Origin: Rhizobium sp. CG5
Lineage (GTDB): Bacteria; Pseudomonadota; Alphaproteobacteria; Rhizobiales; Rhizobiaceae
Reading direction: 5' to 3'
Assembly (NCBI RefSeq): GCF_023701945.1
Contig: NZ_JABAEF010000004.1
Location: 248,001 to 312,000 of the forward strand
Length of the DNA: 64,000 nucleotides
This document shows positions 17,320 to 26,798 of this stretch, in pieces; the stretch's first letter is position 1, and every line of letters starts with the position of its first letter. The notes beneath the pieces were generated by a model. That model was not told the origin of the DNA and searched no databases. It saw only the letters and a list, made by a program, of their open reading frames with translations. A program made the position numbers and the translations under genes.

Positions 17320-18344
17320 GGGGATCTCTCGCAACGGTCAATCGCACGGGCGCCGGTATCGCGGCGCTCGTGGTGCTGATGGTGGCACTCGGTCTCGGTG
17401 CCGCCATCGGCGAGACCGCCATTCCCTTCAGCACCGTCCTTCAGACGGTCGCCAATCGCCTCTGGTCGGCCGGCTATCCGCTCGATGCGATCGACGAGGG
17501 CGTCATCTGGAACTATCGGCTCAGCCGGGCCGTGGTGGCGGCCTGCTGCGGCGCCGGCCTGTCGCTGTGCGGCGTCGTGCTGCAATCGCTGCTGCGCAAT
17601 GCACTGGCCGATCCCTATATCCTCGGCATATCGGCCGGCGCCTCCAGCGGCGCCGTCAGCGTTGCCATCCTGGGTCTGGGTGCCGGCGCCCTGTCCCTGT
17701 CGGTCGGCGCCTTCCTTGGCGCTCTCATCGCCTTTGGCCTGGTCTCCCTGCTGGCGCTGAAAGCCGGCCGCGGCACCGGCGCCATCATCCTGGCCGGCAT
17801 TGCCGGGTCGCAGCTGTTCAACGCGCTGACCTCCTTCATCGTCACCAAATCGGCGAGCGCCGAGCAGGCCCGCGGCATCATGTTCTGGCTGCTGGGCAAC
17901 CTGTCGGGTGTTCGCTGGCCCGACGCCCTTCTGGCGGTGCCGGTGACGCTGGTCGGCCTGCTGGTCTGCCTCTGGCATTCCCGGGCGCTCGACGCCTTCA
18001 CCTTCGGCGCCGATTCCGCCGCCTCGCTCGGCATCCCCGTGCGCCGGGTCTACGGCGTGCTGATCGCCGTGGCCGCGCTGATGACCGCGGTGATGGTGTC
18101 GATCGTCGGCTCGATCGGCTTCGTCGGCCTGGTCATTCCCCATGCGGCGCGCTATTTCGCCGGCGTGCGCCATGGCGCGCTGCTGCCGGCGGCGGCCTTT
18201 ATCGGAGCAATCTTCATGATCGTCGCCGACATCCTGTCGCGCATCATCATTCCCGGTCAGGTCCTGCCGATCGGCGTGATCACCGCGCTGGTCGGCGCAC
18301 CGGCCTTTGCCCTCATCCTGGCCCGGGGGAGGGCTGCCTCATGA
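17316..18344 (+). CDS. ABC transporter permease, FecCD/BtuC family
   Basis: 342 aa with about ten membrane helices, characteristic of FecCD/BtuC permeases (RLSRAVVAACCGAGLSLCGV, LADPYILGISAGASSGA, and late GSIGFVGLVIPHAARYF). It forms the channel of the corrinoid importer with the binding protein upstream and the ATPase downstream. Translation begins at GTG overlapping the preceding stop; its own stop overlaps the ATPase ATG, so the three are translationally coupled. Expression is expected to fall when cobalamin binds the riboswitch. Confidence 0.92.
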   Translation: MRGSLATVNRTGAGIAALVVLMVALGLGAAIGETAIPFSTVLQTVANRLWSAGYPLDAIDEGVIWNYRLSRAVVAACCGAGLSLCGVVLQSLLRNALADPYILGISAGASSGAVSVAILGLGAGALSLSVGAFLGALIAFGLVSLLALKAGRGTGAIILAGIAGSQLFNALTSFIVTKSASAEQARGIMFWLLGNLSGVRWPDALLAVPVTLVGLLVCLWHSRALDAFTFGADSAASLGIPVRRVYGVLIAVAALMTAVMVSIVGSIGFVGLVIPHAARYFAGVRHGALLPAAAFIGAIFMIVADILSRIIIPGQVLPIGVITALVGAPAFALILARGRAAS

Positions 18345-19141
18345 TCCTCTCGGCCCGCAATCTCGTCTGGTCAGCCGGCGGCCGGCGCATCGTCGACGAT
18401 GTCTCGCTCGACATCCGCGCCGGCGAATTCCTCGGCATCATCGGCCCCAACGGCTCCGGCAAGACCAGCCTGATGTCGCTGCTGGCCGGCCTCCGGTCGC
18501 CGCAGTCGGGCGCGGTCATGCTCGGCGGTCACCCCCTGCCGTCGCTGTCGCGTCGCGACATCGCAAGGCAGGTCGCCTTTGTCGAACAGCAGGCGGAAAC
18601 CACGGACCGCATCACCGCCCGCCAGGCCGTCGAGCTTGGCCGCACGCCGCATCTGAGCGCTCTCGCGCCCTGGTCGAGCCGCGACGAGGAGATCGTGGCG
18701 GCCGCACTCGACGAGGTCGACATGTCCGGCTTTGCCGCCCGCCACTGGCACACCCTGTCGGGCGGCGAGCGACAAAGGCTGCACATCGCCCGGGCGCTGG
18801 CCCAGGAGCCGCAGATCCTGCTTTTGGACGAGCCGACCAACCATCTCGACATCCATCACCAGATCGGCCTTCTCGATCTGGTGCGCTCTCAGCCCCTGAC
18901 GGTGGTCGCGGCCCTGCATGACCTCAATCACGCGGCAATCTTCTGCGATCGTCTTGTCGTGTTGCAGGCCGGCCGTCTGGTCGGCCTTGGAACGCCGCGC
19001 GACATGCTGACGCCGGAGCGCATCAGATCCGTGTTCGGCGTGACGGCCAGTGTCGAGCTTGAGGCGGACGGCCGCTGCCATATCCGATACCAGCGGCCGG
19101 GCGAAGCGCGCCCGTCCACCGCATTGCATGCAATCGCCTGA
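18341..19141 (+). CDS. ABC transporter ATPase, BtuD/FecE family
   Basis: 266 aa ABC ATPase. Walker A IIGPNGSGKTSLMSLL (residues about 31-46), Q-loop VAFVEQQAE, signature LSGGERQRLHIARALA (about 142-157), Walker B ILLLDEPTNHLDI (about 164-176) and H-loop AALHDLNHA are all intact. It energises corrinoid uptake by the preceding permease. The start ATG overlaps the permease stop (ATGA). The last 30 residues after the nucleotide-binding fold are a usual extension in this family. Confidence 0.93.
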   Translation: MILSARNLVWSAGGRRIVDDVSLDIRAGEFLGIIGPNGSGKTSLMSLLAGLRSPQSGAVMLGGHPLPSLSRRDIARQVAFVEQQAETTDRITARQAVELGRTPHLSALAPWSSRDEEIVAAALDEVDMSGFAARHWHTLSGGERQRLHIARALAQEPQILLLDEPTNHLDIHHQIGLLDLVRSQPLTVVAALHDLNHAAIFCDRLVVLQAGRLVGLGTPRDMLTPERIRSVFGVTASVELEADGRCHIRYQRPGEARPSTALHAIA

Positions 19142-19154
19142 AAGACCGATACCG

Positions 19155-19940
19155 ATGAATGACGCTTCCCTTTCCCGCCCGAATTTCCACTTGAAGGAGG
19201 AGATCCGCGACTACTGGTCGAAGCGGTCCGAGACCTTCGACCTTGCCTTCGGCCATCGCATTCCGCCGGGACCGGAATTCCACGCCTGGCAGCAGCCGAT
19301 CCGCGAGCAATTGGGCACGGCACCTCTGAAGGTTCTGGAGCTTGCCTGCGGCACGGGCGAGGTGACGCGGCTGACCCACGAGCTCGGCCATGACGTGACC
19401 GCCATCGATTTTCCCGAAGCCATGCTGGCGGTCGCCCGCCACAAGCATGCAGGCAAGGATCGCCTGCGGTTCATCCTGGCGGATGCCGAGGACACGCGGG
19501 AGCCGGACGGTCTCTACGATGCCATCGTCTGCCGCCATCTCGTCTGGACCCTGACGGCGCCGGAGGCGGCCTTTCGGGAATGGCACCGGCTCTTGAAGCC
19601 CGGCGGCAAGCTGCTGGTCTTTGATGGCGATTGGGCCAAGCCCACCCGCCTTGGCCGTCTGTCCTCCTTCGTGATCCGCCAGATCGACCGGCTCATCGGT
19701 CCGGACACGCACTATGACGGTGCGCTCAGCTCCCGGCATGCCGAGATCATGCGGCAACTGCCGTTCGGCGAGGGGCTGACATACGACCGGCTGGAGCCCC
19801 TGCTGAAGCAGGCGGGCTTCGCCCATACGCTGCGCCTCTCGCACGGGCCGATCGCTGCCGCCCAACGCCGCAGCACCAATCTGCGCAACCGGCTGCGGAC
19901 ACTGGTCTACCGCCGGTTCATTCTCTGCGCGGTGCGGTGA
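19155..19940 (+). CDS. Class I SAM-dependent methyltransferase
   Basis: 261 aa. Rossmann-like methyltransferase core: motif I VLELACGTGEVTRLTHELG (about residues 49-67), motif II TAIDFPEAMLAVARHK, then DAIVCRHLVWTL and LLKPGGKLLVFDGDW. It follows the ATPase by 13 bases and so belongs to the riboswitch-controlled operon, suggesting a role linked to corrinoid uptake or modification, but substrate is unknown. An overlapping ATG at 19128 is possible; the chosen start avoids overlap and gives a normal N-terminus. Confidence 0.85.
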   Translation: MNDASLSRPNFHLKEEIRDYWSKRSETFDLAFGHRIPPGPEFHAWQQPIREQLGTAPLKVLELACGTGEVTRLTHELGHDVTAIDFPEAMLAVARHKHAGKDRLRFILADAEDTREPDGLYDAIVCRHLVWTLTAPEAAFREWHRLLKPGGKLLVFDGDWAKPTRLGRLSSFVIRQIDRLIGPDTHYDGALSSRHAEIMRQLPFGEGLTYDRLEPLLKQAGFAHTLRLSHGPIAAAQRRSTNLRNRLRTLVYRRFILCAVR

Positions 19941-20218
19941 GCCGCGATGTCACCGGGACAATCCATACTCAGAACATAAGTGCGACGATCGTCGCGATGA
20001 GCGCTTATGCGACGTCCGCCAAGCTTTAGCGACCCTTGCCGATACCATGCGGTCGGCAAGCAATGCTGAGCTTGATTTTGGACCCGGATAGCCGCGGCGG
20101 CAAAACTAGGATTCGCCTTGAGGTGCCCCGGTTCTTTTTACGTCAGCCTTCCAGATCAAAACCGTTTTGCGCTGCATGGGACGCAGGGGAATGATTTTTC
20201 CTTCTGCGCCCGCTGTTG
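19941..20218. other. Gene-free leader before the sulfate transport operon
   Basis: No coding region is convincing here. The stretch shows a run of T residues (TTCTTTTTACG near 20133) but no clean hairpin before it. The promoter and operator of the sulfate operon lie at its downstream end. Confidence 0.5.
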
Positions 20219-20249
20219 TTGACTATCTCTAGTAACTTAATAGACTAGA
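20219..20249 (+). promoter_or_regulatory. Promoter and operator of the sulfate uptake operon
   Basis: TTGACT (20219-20224) and TAGACT (20241-20246) form a sigma70-like promoter with 16-base spacing. Overlapping the -10 box is the inverted repeat TCTAGT-N10-ACTAGA (20228-20249). Within it, AACTTAATAGACT (20234-20246) matches 10 of 13 bases of a motif upstream of the Rrf2 gene at 26619-26631. Repression of sulfate uptake by that Rrf2 protein is inferred. Confidence 0.55.
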
Positions 20250-20281
20250 CGCACAATGAAACGAGAGTGGGAGTGAAGGTG

Positions 20282-21307
20282 ATGTTTCTTTCTTTCAAGG
20301 GGTTAGGGGTTGCAGCACTTGGGGTTAGCCTTGCGCTCGGATCGGTCTCAGGCGCCGTGGCACAGACGACTTTGCTCAACGTGTCCTATGATCCCACCCG
20401 CGAACTCTACAAGGAATACAACGACGCCTTCGCCGCCCACTGGAAGGCTGAGACTGGCGAGGATGTCACCATCCAGCAGTCGCATGGCGGCTCCGGCAAG
20501 CAGGCGCGCGGCGTGATCGACGGGCTGGAAGCCGACGTCGTGACGCTGGCACTGGAAAGCGACATCAACGCGATCGTCGACAACGGCGGCAAGATCGCCA
20601 AGGACTGGCGCAATCGCCTGCCCAACAATTCCTCGCCTTACACCTCGACAATCGTTTTTCTGGTGCGCAAGGGCAATCCCAAGGGCATCCAGAACTGGGG
20701 CGACCTGGTCAAGGGCGACGTGCAGATCGTCACGCCGAACCCGAAGACATCAGGCGGGGCGCGCTGGAACTATCTGGCGGCCTGGGCCTGGGCCAACCAG
20801 GAATTTGCCGGCGACCAGGACAAGATCAAGGCCTATATCGGTGACCTCTACAAGCGGGCTCCGGTTCTCGATACCGGTGCGCGCGGCGCGCTGACCACAT
20901 TCGCCCAGCGGCAAATCGGCGACGTGCTGCTGGCCTGGGAAAACGAGGCCTATCTGGCGGGCACCGAATTCGGTGCTGATTCCTTCGACATCGTCGTGCC
21001 GCCGATTTCCATCCTGGCGGAACCGCCGGTGGCCGTGGTCGATGCCAATGTCGATGCCAAGGGCACGCGCAAGCAGGCCGAGGCCTATCTGCAATATCTC
21101 TATTCCGACGAGGGGCAGAATATCGCCGCCAAGCATTTCTACCGGCCGTCCAAGCCTGAAGTCGTGAAGGCCGAGTTGCTCAAGCAGCTTCCCGACATTA
21201 AGCTGGTGACAATCGACGACCCGATCTTCGGCGGATGGGCCAAAGCCCAGCCTGAGCATTTCGGTGACGGCGGAGTGTTCGACCAGATCTACAAGCCGGG
21301 AAACTAA
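20282..21307 (+). CDS. sbp: Sulfate ABC transporter periplasmic binding protein
   Basis: 341 aa with a signal peptide (cleavage near GAVAQT) and the sulfate/thiosulfate binding-protein fold: [17 protein letters not shown] at the mature N-terminus, [21 protein letters not shown] (family signature, about residues 65-85), and [21 protein letters not shown]. It delivers sulfate to CysTWA. The ATG at 20282 is chosen; GTG codons slightly upstream (20267) are in frame, but GGGAG lies just behind them and fits 20282. It is the first gene of the sbp-cysT-cysW-cysA operon. Confidence 0.93.
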   Translation: MFLSFKGLGVAALGVSLALGSVSGAVAQTTLLNVSYDPTRELYKEYNDAFAAHWKAETGEDVTIQQSHGGSGKQARGVIDGLEADVVTLALESDINAIVDNGGKIAKDWRNRLPNNSSPYTSTIVFLVRKGNPKGIQNWGDLVKGDVQIVTPNPKTSGGARWNYLAAWAWANQEFAGDQDKIKAYIGDLYKRAPVLDTGARGALTTFAQRQIGDVLLAWENEAYLAGTEFGADSFDIVVPPISILAEPPVAVVDANVDAKGTRKQAEAYLQYLYSDEGQNIAAKHFYRPSKPEVVKAELLKQLPDIKLVTIDDPIFGGWAKAQPEHFGDGGVFDQIYKPGN

Positions 21308-21311
21308 AACG

Positions 21312-22178
21312 TTGACATCATCCATTCCTGCTGCCTCGGCGGGATGGCGGATCAAAAGGCCAAGCGTCATACCGGGTTTCGGTTTGACGCTTGGTTTTTC
21401 GCTCGCCTACCTGACGCTGATCATTCTTATTCCGTTGGCGGGCCTTGTCTGGCGCACCGCGTCGCTGAGCGGCGCACAGTTCCTGGCGATCCTGACGGAC
21501 GAGCGCACGGTCAAGGCGCTCGAAGTCAGTTTCGGGACGGCGCTGGTGGCGGCCATCGTCAATGTCGTCTTCGGCGTCATTGTCGCCTGGGTCATCGTGC
21601 GTTACGAGTTCCCTGGCCGCCGGATCATCGACGCGGTGGTCGACCTGCCCTTTGCCTTGCCGACCGCCGTCGCCGGTATCGCGCTGGCGGCTCTCTATGC
21701 CCATAATGGCTGGGTCGGCAGCATTCTGGGACTGGTCGGCATCAAGGCTGCCTTCAATCCGACCGGCATCGTCATCGCGCTGATCTTTATTGGCCTGCCT
21801 TTCGTGGTGCGCACCGTCCAGCCTGTGATGGAGGAGATCGACCGCGAGGTGGAAGAGGCTGCCGCCACGCTGGGGGCCAACCGCTTCCAGACGGTGTTTC
21901 GCGTGCTGCTGCCCGGTCTCGCGCCAGCCATCCTGACGGGTTTTGCCCTGGCTTTCGCGCGCGGCGTTGGCGAATATGGTTCGGTCATCTTCATCGCCGG
22001 CAACATTCCCTATGTCTCCGAGATCGCCCCGCTGCTCATCGTCATCCGGCTGGAGGAGTTCAACTATGCGGCGGCAACGGCGGTCGCCACGATTATGCTG
22101 TCACTCTCCTTCGTAATGTTGCTGGTCATCAATCTCATCCAGGCCTGGAGCCGCAGGAGGTATGGTTATGGCGCATGA
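21312..22178 (+). CDS. cysT: Sulfate ABC transporter permease CysT
   Basis: 288 aa, six membrane helices, with the permease EAA loop [21 protein letters not shown] and [16 protein letters not shown] near the C-terminus typical of CysT/CysU. No ATG is available in frame near the conserved N-terminus ([17 protein letters not shown]), so translation probably begins at TTG 21312, four bases after the sbp stop; an ATG at 21264 would overlap sbp by 44 bases. It forms the inner-membrane channel with CysW. Confidence 0.9.
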   Translation: MTSSIPAASAGWRIKRPSVIPGFGLTLGFSLAYLTLIILIPLAGLVWRTASLSGAQFLAILTDERTVKALEVSFGTALVAAIVNVVFGVIVAWVIVRYEFPGRRIIDAVVDLPFALPTAVAGIALAALYAHNGWVGSILGLVGIKAAFNPTGIVIALIFIGLPFVVRTVQPVMEEIDREVEEAAATLGANRFQTVFRVLLPGLAPAILTGFALAFARGVGEYGSVIFIAGNIPYVSEIAPLLIVIRLEEFNYAAATAVATIMLSLSFVMLLVINLIQAWSRRRYGYGA

Positions 22179-23028
22179 CCACCGGCGTTTTCGATCACCA
22201 ACCACCGAGGCACCGCTGGCTCGCTACGCGCTGATGGCGCTGGCCTTCCTGTTTTTGACTTTGTTCCTGCTGCTTCCGCTTGTGGCCGTCTTCATCGAGG
22301 CCTTCCGCAAGGGACCCGCCGTGTTTTTGGAGGCATTTGTCGAGCCCGATACGGTGGCGGCGATCCGGCTGACCTTGCTGGTGGCGGTCATTGCCGTGCC
22401 GCTTAATCTGGTGTTCGGCGTGGCCGCCGCCTGGGCGATCGCCAAGTTCGAATTCAAGGGCAAGGCCTTCCTGACCACGCTGATCGACCTGCCCTTCTCA
22501 GTCTCTCCGGTCATTTCGGGCCTGGTCTATGTTCTGCTGTTCGGTGCGGGCAGTGCGCTCGGCCCCTGGCTGAAGAGCTACGGTATCGAAATCCTCTTCG
22601 CCGTGCCGGGCATCGTGCTGGCCACCATCTTCGTCACCTTCCCCTTCGTCGCCCGCGAACTGATCCCGCTGATGCAGGAGCAGGGCAATGGCGACGAGGA
22701 AGCGGCATTGTCGCTCGGGGCATCCGGCTGGCAAGCCTTTTGGTATGTGACCTTGCCCAATATCAAATGGGGCCTGCTTTACGGCGTGTTGCTGTGCAAT
22801 GCCCGCGCCATGGGTGAGTTCGGCGCCGTCTCGGTGGTGTCAGGCCATATCCGCGGTCTGACCAACACCATGCCGCTGCATGTCGAGATTCTCTACAACG
22901 AATATAATTTCGTCGGTGCCTTCGCGGTCGCCTCGCTGCTGGCGGCGCTGGCCCTTGTCACCCTGATCATCAAGACAGTTCTCGAATTGCGGTTCGGCGC
23001 GGAAATCGCCGCTGGCCGCAAGCATTGA
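22168..23028 (+). CDS. cysW: Sulfate ABC transporter permease CysW
   Basis: 286 aa with six membrane segments and the coupling loop [40 protein letters not shown] is the CysW signature. AGGAGG (22155-22160) sits seven bases ahead of the ATG at 22168, favouring it over the ATG at 22162. The gene overlaps the end of cysT by 11 bases, so the two permease subunits are translationally coupled. Confidence 0.93.
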   Translation: MAHDHRRFRSPTTEAPLARYALMALAFLFLTLFLLLPLVAVFIEAFRKGPAVFLEAFVEPDTVAAIRLTLLVAVIAVPLNLVFGVAAAWAIAKFEFKGKAFLTTLIDLPFSVSPVISGLVYVLLFGAGSALGPWLKSYGIEILFAVPGIVLATIFVTFPFVARELIPLMQEQGNGDEEAALSLGASGWQAFWYVTLPNIKWGLLYGVLLCNARAMGEFGAVSVVSGHIRGLTNTMPLHVEILYNEYNFVGAFAVASLLAALALVTLIIKTVLELRFGAEIAAGRKH

Positions 23029-23043
23029 AAGGCACTGCCTCCC

Positions 23044-24078
23044 ATGGAAGTGAGAGTTTCCAACATCCGCAAGGAATTCGACCGATATCCGGCCCTGCAC
23101 GATGTCTCGCTCGACATCCGCTCCGGTGAGTTGATCGCCCTTCTCGGCCCCTCGGGCTCCGGCAAGACGACACTGCTGCGGCTGATCGCCGGCCTTGAGC
23201 AGCCGACCCGCGGCCAAATCTTCTTCGGCGACGAGGACGCCTCGCTGAAAAGCGTTCAGGAGCGTCATGTCGGCTTCGTGTTCCAGCACTATGCGCTGTT
23301 CCGCCATATGACGGTGGCCGACAACATCGCCTTCGGACTGACGGTCCGGCCGCGCGGCGATCGCCCGTCAAAGGCGGAGATCCGCCGCCGTGCCCTGGAA
23401 CTGCTCGACATGGTGCAACTCTCAGGCCTGGAAAAGCGCTATCCGAACCAGCTTTCCGGGGGCCAGCGCCAGCGCGTGGCCCTTGCCCGTGCGATGGCGA
23501 TCGAGCCGAAAGTTCTGCTTCTCGACGAACCCTTCGGCGCGCTTGACGCAAAGGTGCGCAAGGAATTGCGCCGCTGGCTGCGCGATTTCCATGAGCGCAC
23601 CGGCCACACCACCGTCTTCGTCACCCATGACCAGGAAGAAGCCCTGGAACTGGCCGACCGCGTCGTGGTGATGAGCCAGGGTCGCATCGAGCAGGTCGGG
23701 TCCTCGGACGATGTCTATGACCGGCCGAACTCGTCTTTCGTCTTTTCGTTCATTGGCGACAGCGCCCATATACCGGTGACGCTCGCCGGCGGTCAGGCAC
23801 TCTACGAGGGCACGCCGATTGGTGTTGCCGCGGACGGAGCTGGCGAGGCGATCCTGTTCTTTCGGCCACAAGACGTGGCCCTCGTCTCAGAGGGGGTCGG
23901 CCTTTCCGGAACGGTGACCGCAAGCCGACGGCTGGCCGGCACCCGCATCGCTGAACTCGACGTCGGCACACCAGGTCAATCCCATCATATCGAGATCGAA
24001 ATCCCGCTCGATGCCGTGGCAAACATTGGCAGCGAGATCCGCTTCCGGCCGACGAGATGGAAGCTGTTCGAGAGCTGA
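23044..24078 (+). CDS. cysA: Sulfate ABC transporter ATP-binding protein CysA
   Basis: 344 aa ATPase. Walker [21 protein letters not shown] (residues about 34-53), signature [16 protein letters not shown] (about 137-152), Walker [17 protein letters not shown] (about 157-172), H-loop [16 protein letters not shown], and a C-terminal TOBE-like regulatory domain (about 240-344). It completes the sulfate/thiosulfate importer. The ATG follows the cysW stop by 15 bases. Confidence 0.94.
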   Translation: MEVRVSNIRKEFDRYPALHDVSLDIRSGELIALLGPSGSGKTTLLRLIAGLEQPTRGQIFFGDEDASLKSVQERHVGFVFQHYALFRHMTVADNIAFGLTVRPRGDRPSKAEIRRRALELLDMVQLSGLEKRYPNQLSGGQRQRVALARAMAIEPKVLLLDEPFGALDAKVRKELRRWLRDFHERTGHTTVFVTHDQEEALELADRVVVMSQGRIEQVGSSDDVYDRPNSSFVFSFIGDSAHIPVTLAGGQALYEGTPIGVAADGAGEAILFFRPQDVALVSEGVGLSGTVTASRRLAGTRIAELDVGTPGQSHHIEIEIPLDAVANIGSEIRFRPTRWKLFES

Positions 24079-24488
24079 GTGATGCAGATGGTGTGTTGCC
24101 GCGAACGCAAACTTGTCGAGGTTCTACGCGGCTACAGTGAAGGCCATGCACTTTTTACAAAGGGGAACTGCGCAATCTGGCCGGCGTGTGAGCATCATCA
24201 TCGAGCCTTGGTATAAGATCTGATGCGGCTCGTGCCGGCGGCGTCGCGACGGCCTTTCCCAGCCCTAGCCTTCATGGGGCGGCCGCACCTTTCGTGCATG
24301 CAAGCCTCCGGCATTGAATAGCCAAGGCGGGATCGGCTCATGGTGTGGCGCTTTTCGTACAGCGTCGGCATGGGAGAGAATCCTGCTCCGAAGTGCTCGA
24401 AAATTAGAATACCAATTTTATGGAATATATTGACTTGGAACCCGGTAGCGGCGAAATTGTTAACGTCGCAACTTCGATCGTTCAAAAC
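24079..24488. other. Gene-free stretch after cysA
   Basis: About 410 bases with no reading frame of convincing codon use. An AT-rich part near 24396-24435 (around ATACCAATTTTATGGAATAT, followed by TTGACTTGG) looks like a promoter zone for the small genes that follow. No clear terminator was found after cysA. Confidence 0.4.
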
Positions 24489-24499
24489 GGGAGACATGC

Positions 24500-24703
24500 A
24501 TGATGCCCATGGGGATAGCGAGTTTTTCCTTCGATCTGTTCGGGCTTACCCGCCGCGAAGCGGGTGCAGGACTACAGCCGCCGGACAGGGGCGAGCAACA
24601 GGCCAAGGTCGCCAATAAGTCCGCAGCAAGCGCCGAAGCAAAGGACGCGCCACCGCACCGAGACTACGAACATGTCTTCTGGGGCATGTTTCCGGTCCTT
24701 TGA
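24500..24703 (+). CDS. Small hypothetical protein
   Basis: 67 aa. GGGAG at 24489-24493 lies about six bases before the ATG pair at 24500. The N-terminus (SFSFDLFGLTRREAGAG) and C-terminus (HRDYEHVFWGMFPVL) flank a polar, Ala/Lys-rich centre. No family is recognised. It is followed after 21 bases by a second small gene and then the acyl-CoA-dehydrogenase-like gene, suggesting a small operon near the sulfate importer. Codon use is plausible but the length leaves doubt. Confidence 0.45.
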   Translation: MMPMGIASFSFDLFGLTRREAGAGLQPPDRGEQQAKVANKSAASAEAKDAPPHRDYEHVFWGMFPVL

Positions 24704-24724
24704 ACCGCAAGAGGATATCAGATC

Positions 24725-24862
24725 ATGTCCTATGCCTTTAGTGGTTCCGCACCCAGGCGCCGTCTGGTAAAACAACGGCAGATCAGTCTGTCCGATTGCC
24801 TGCAGGCATCTTGCGTTGCCGCAGCATTTTTGTTCATCGTAGCGACCTTGTTCCTGCTCTAG
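24725..24862 (+). CDS. Small single-pass membrane protein
   Basis: 45 aa, with AGAGGAT upstream of the ATG. A basic N-terminal half (APRRRLVKQRQ) is followed by a hydrophobic helix (SCVAAAFLFIVATLFLL), giving a probable inner-membrane protein with the N-terminus in the cytoplasm by the positive-inside rule. No family is recognised. It lies between another small gene and the acyl-CoA-dehydrogenase-like gene in the same orientation. Confidence 0.5.
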   Translation: MSYAFSGSAPRRRLVKQRQISLSDCLQASCVAAAFLFIVATLFLL

Positions 24863-24975
24863 TTGGCAGATCATGGCGTGAAGCGTCACCTGGAGGGCGT
24901 TCAGACGGGACGTAAACGGCTTGTGGTTAACGGCTGGTTCTGCGCAGTCTGCATATCGGTCCTGAGGAGCAAGCG

Positions 24976-26046
24976 ATGGGAACAGTAACGCATCTCCATG
25001 AGCGTCTGCGCAGCGTTCCCACGCGCATTGGCGCCGAGGACGAAGTGCTGGGCATTGCGCGCAGCCTGGCCAATGGTGGACAGGCGGGCGTACGGACTGT
25101 TCCGTCTTGGGACGACCTGGTTCAGTCCGGCCTGTTTGCCATATCCATTCCGGTGGATTTTGGGGGATTGGATATCTCCAACGCCCTGATGGCGGAAGCC
25201 GTGTCGATCATTGCGGCCACGTCGCCCGAATCCGCGACCGCGCTTGCCGGACATTTCTCGACGCTTGAAGCCATCCGCAATACCGGCAGCCAAGAGCAGC
25301 GGCGCGCTATTTTTGCCCGTGTCGCCTGCGGGGAATGTTTCAGCGGTCTGGTGCGTGGCGATGATCCCGTCAGTGAGTGGGCGCTGCGCCTGACGACCGA
25401 GGGCATCGGATACTGTCTGGACGGTGAGATTTCCAGCAGTGAGCCGCTGTTGGCCGACTGGCTGGCATTGTTGCTGGCCGATGAGCGCGGCGAGCCGCGT
25501 TTCGTCATCGTGCCGCGCCATGCGCGCGAAACGGCTTTTGCACAGGGAGGGGCCGGACAGCACCGGCTGTCTTTCCAAAAGCTCCATGTTGCCGCAGACG
25601 CGGTGCTAAAGGTCAGTTCGGATGCGCGCCTCATGTCGGGCGCAACCAGCGACCTGCTCCAGGGGGCGCTTGCTCTGGGCCAGTCCACGCAAACGTTTCT
25701 GTCTTCGATCCGGAAACTGCGCGACCGTCGTCACGACGCTGCCGACAGCGATCTGCGGCTGATAAAGCTCGAGATCGCCAGGGCCTATGTCAAAATGGAG
25801 TCCCTCGCAGCGCTCATCAATCGCTGCGGCACCGAGATCGACATCGCCCAGGTCACACCCGGCCCTCGTACCATCACCCGGGCCAGTCAGATGGCCAAGG
25901 CGCTTGCCATCGCGGCGACACAGACGTTTTTGCACGCGGCAGACGGCACCTCTGAGGATGCACTTGTCGAACTCGGGTCCGATTTGGCCAAGGACACGCC
26001 TGACCCTGCCCAGTCACAGGAAACGGACGGGACCGTGGACAGGTGA
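24976..26046 (+). CDS. Acyl-CoA dehydrogenase-like flavoprotein, possible sulfur-acquisition oxidoreductase
   Basis: 356 aa. N-terminal helical acyl-CoA-dehydrogenase domain (PSWDDLVQSGLFAISIPVDFGG, then AEAVSIIAATSPESATALAGHF) and a middle and C-terminal part of the same fold. The style resembles the SfnB/DszC-like group of sulfur-compound flavoproteins more than beta-oxidation enzymes, and its position between the sulfate importer and an Rrf2 repressor supports a sulfur role; that role is inference. It is shorter than typical ACADs (about 380 aa). GAGGAGC precedes the ATG. It is convergent with the Rrf2 gene. Confidence 0.72.
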   Translation: MGTVTHLHERLRSVPTRIGAEDEVLGIARSLANGGQAGVRTVPSWDDLVQSGLFAISIPVDFGGLDISNALMAEAVSIIAATSPESATALAGHFSTLEAIRNTGSQEQRRAIFARVACGECFSGLVRGDDPVSEWALRLTTEGIGYCLDGEISSSEPLLADWLALLLADERGEPRFVIVPRHARETAFAQGGAGQHRLSFQKLHVAADAVLKVSSDARLMSGATSDLLQGALALGQSTQTFLSSIRKLRDRRHDAADSDLRLIKLEIARAYVKMESLAALINRCGTEIDIAQVTPGPRTITRASQMAKALAIAATQTFLHAADGTSEDALVELGSDLAKDTPDPAQSQETDGTVDR

Positions 26047-26070
26047 TTTTCTGCGCGCGAAGGCCGGCGT

Positions 26071-26526
26071 TCAGCCAGCCTGTTTTTCGCTGCTCACGAC
26101 ATCTATTGCCGTGTCGTCCTTGACGAACTGCGCCAGCGTCATGTTGTCGAGGATCATCGCGATCGCATCGCGCACCTCTGTCATCGAGCGACGCACCTGG
26201 CAGGTCTCGGGATCGCGGCAGTCCTCGCAGGCCTCAAACGCCGTGCGGCTTGCGCAGCGAATCGGCGCCAGCGGCCCGTCCAGCGTCCGGATGACCTGGC
26301 CGATCATGATGTCCGAGGCCGGCTTGGACAGCGAATAGCCGCCATTGGGGCCCTTCTTCGAGCGCAGAATGCCGGTATTGCGCAGTTCCAGCAGGATCGT
26401 GTCGAGGAATTTCTTCGGAATATTGTTGCGGGTCGCGATGTCGTTGACGAAGGCAGTTTCGCCACTGTCGAGCCGCGCGAGATCGACCAGCGCCTTCAAT
26501 CCGTATTTGCCTTTGTTGGTTAGCAT
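26071..26526 (-). CDS. Rrf2-family transcriptional regulator
   Basis: 151 aa. The winged HTH begins at the N-terminus (MLTNKGKYGLKALVDLARL, then VNDIATRNNIPKKFLDTIL and RSKKGPNGGYSLSKPASDI). A cluster of four Cys (CASRTAFEACEDCRDPETC, residues about 90-108) resembles the Fe-S-binding region of IscR-type members. The start is set at MLTNKGKYG because the family begins there; longer in-frame extensions would be aberrant. A palindrome at 26618-26631 in its promoter suggests autoregulation, and the shared motif at the sulfate operon suggests it controls sulfur uptake. Confidence 0.85.
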   Translation of the reverse strand: MLTNKGKYGLKALVDLARLDSGETAFVNDIATRNNIPKKFLDTILLELRNTGILRSKKGPNGGYSLSKPASDIMIGQVIRTLDGPLAPIRCASRTAFEACEDCRDPETCQVRRSMTEVRDAIAMILDNMTLAQFVKDDTAIDVVSSEKQAG

Positions 26527-26798
26527 TTTCAAATCTCGTGTCGTGGGACGTCGAAGCAGGTGTGGATGCATAAATGCGATCCATCGCGCTTCGATTGAAA
26601 CGCAATCATATGTCCACAAACTAAATAGTTTTTACCAAATAATGACGCAAGCACAGAAAACCGTCATTTTCGACAGTTTTTTGTGCCGCGCGGTTGAAGG
26701 GCCACAGTATTGCGGAAAAACGCGCAAAAGCTGGTCGCGGTCAGCTGTTGCCTAGGGGACGAGGGCCCGGCGGCGACCAGGGGCAGCCAGCCAGTGTC
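26527..26798. other. Upstream region of the Rrf2 gene
   Basis: Non-coding. It holds the promoter of the minus-strand Rrf2 gene, including the operator-like palindrome listed separately. Beyond that to 26798 nothing recognisable is seen. Confidence 0.5.
26618..26631. promoter_or_regulatory. Candidate Rrf2 operator (autoregulatory)
   Basis: Inverted repeat AAACT-AAAT-AGTTT about 90 bases upstream of the Rrf2 start, with a -10-like TATGAT on the minus strand just downstream of it. AACTAAATAGTTT (26619-26631) matches AACTTAATAGACT at the sulfate promoter in 10 of 13 positions. Binding is inferred. Confidence 0.5.
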
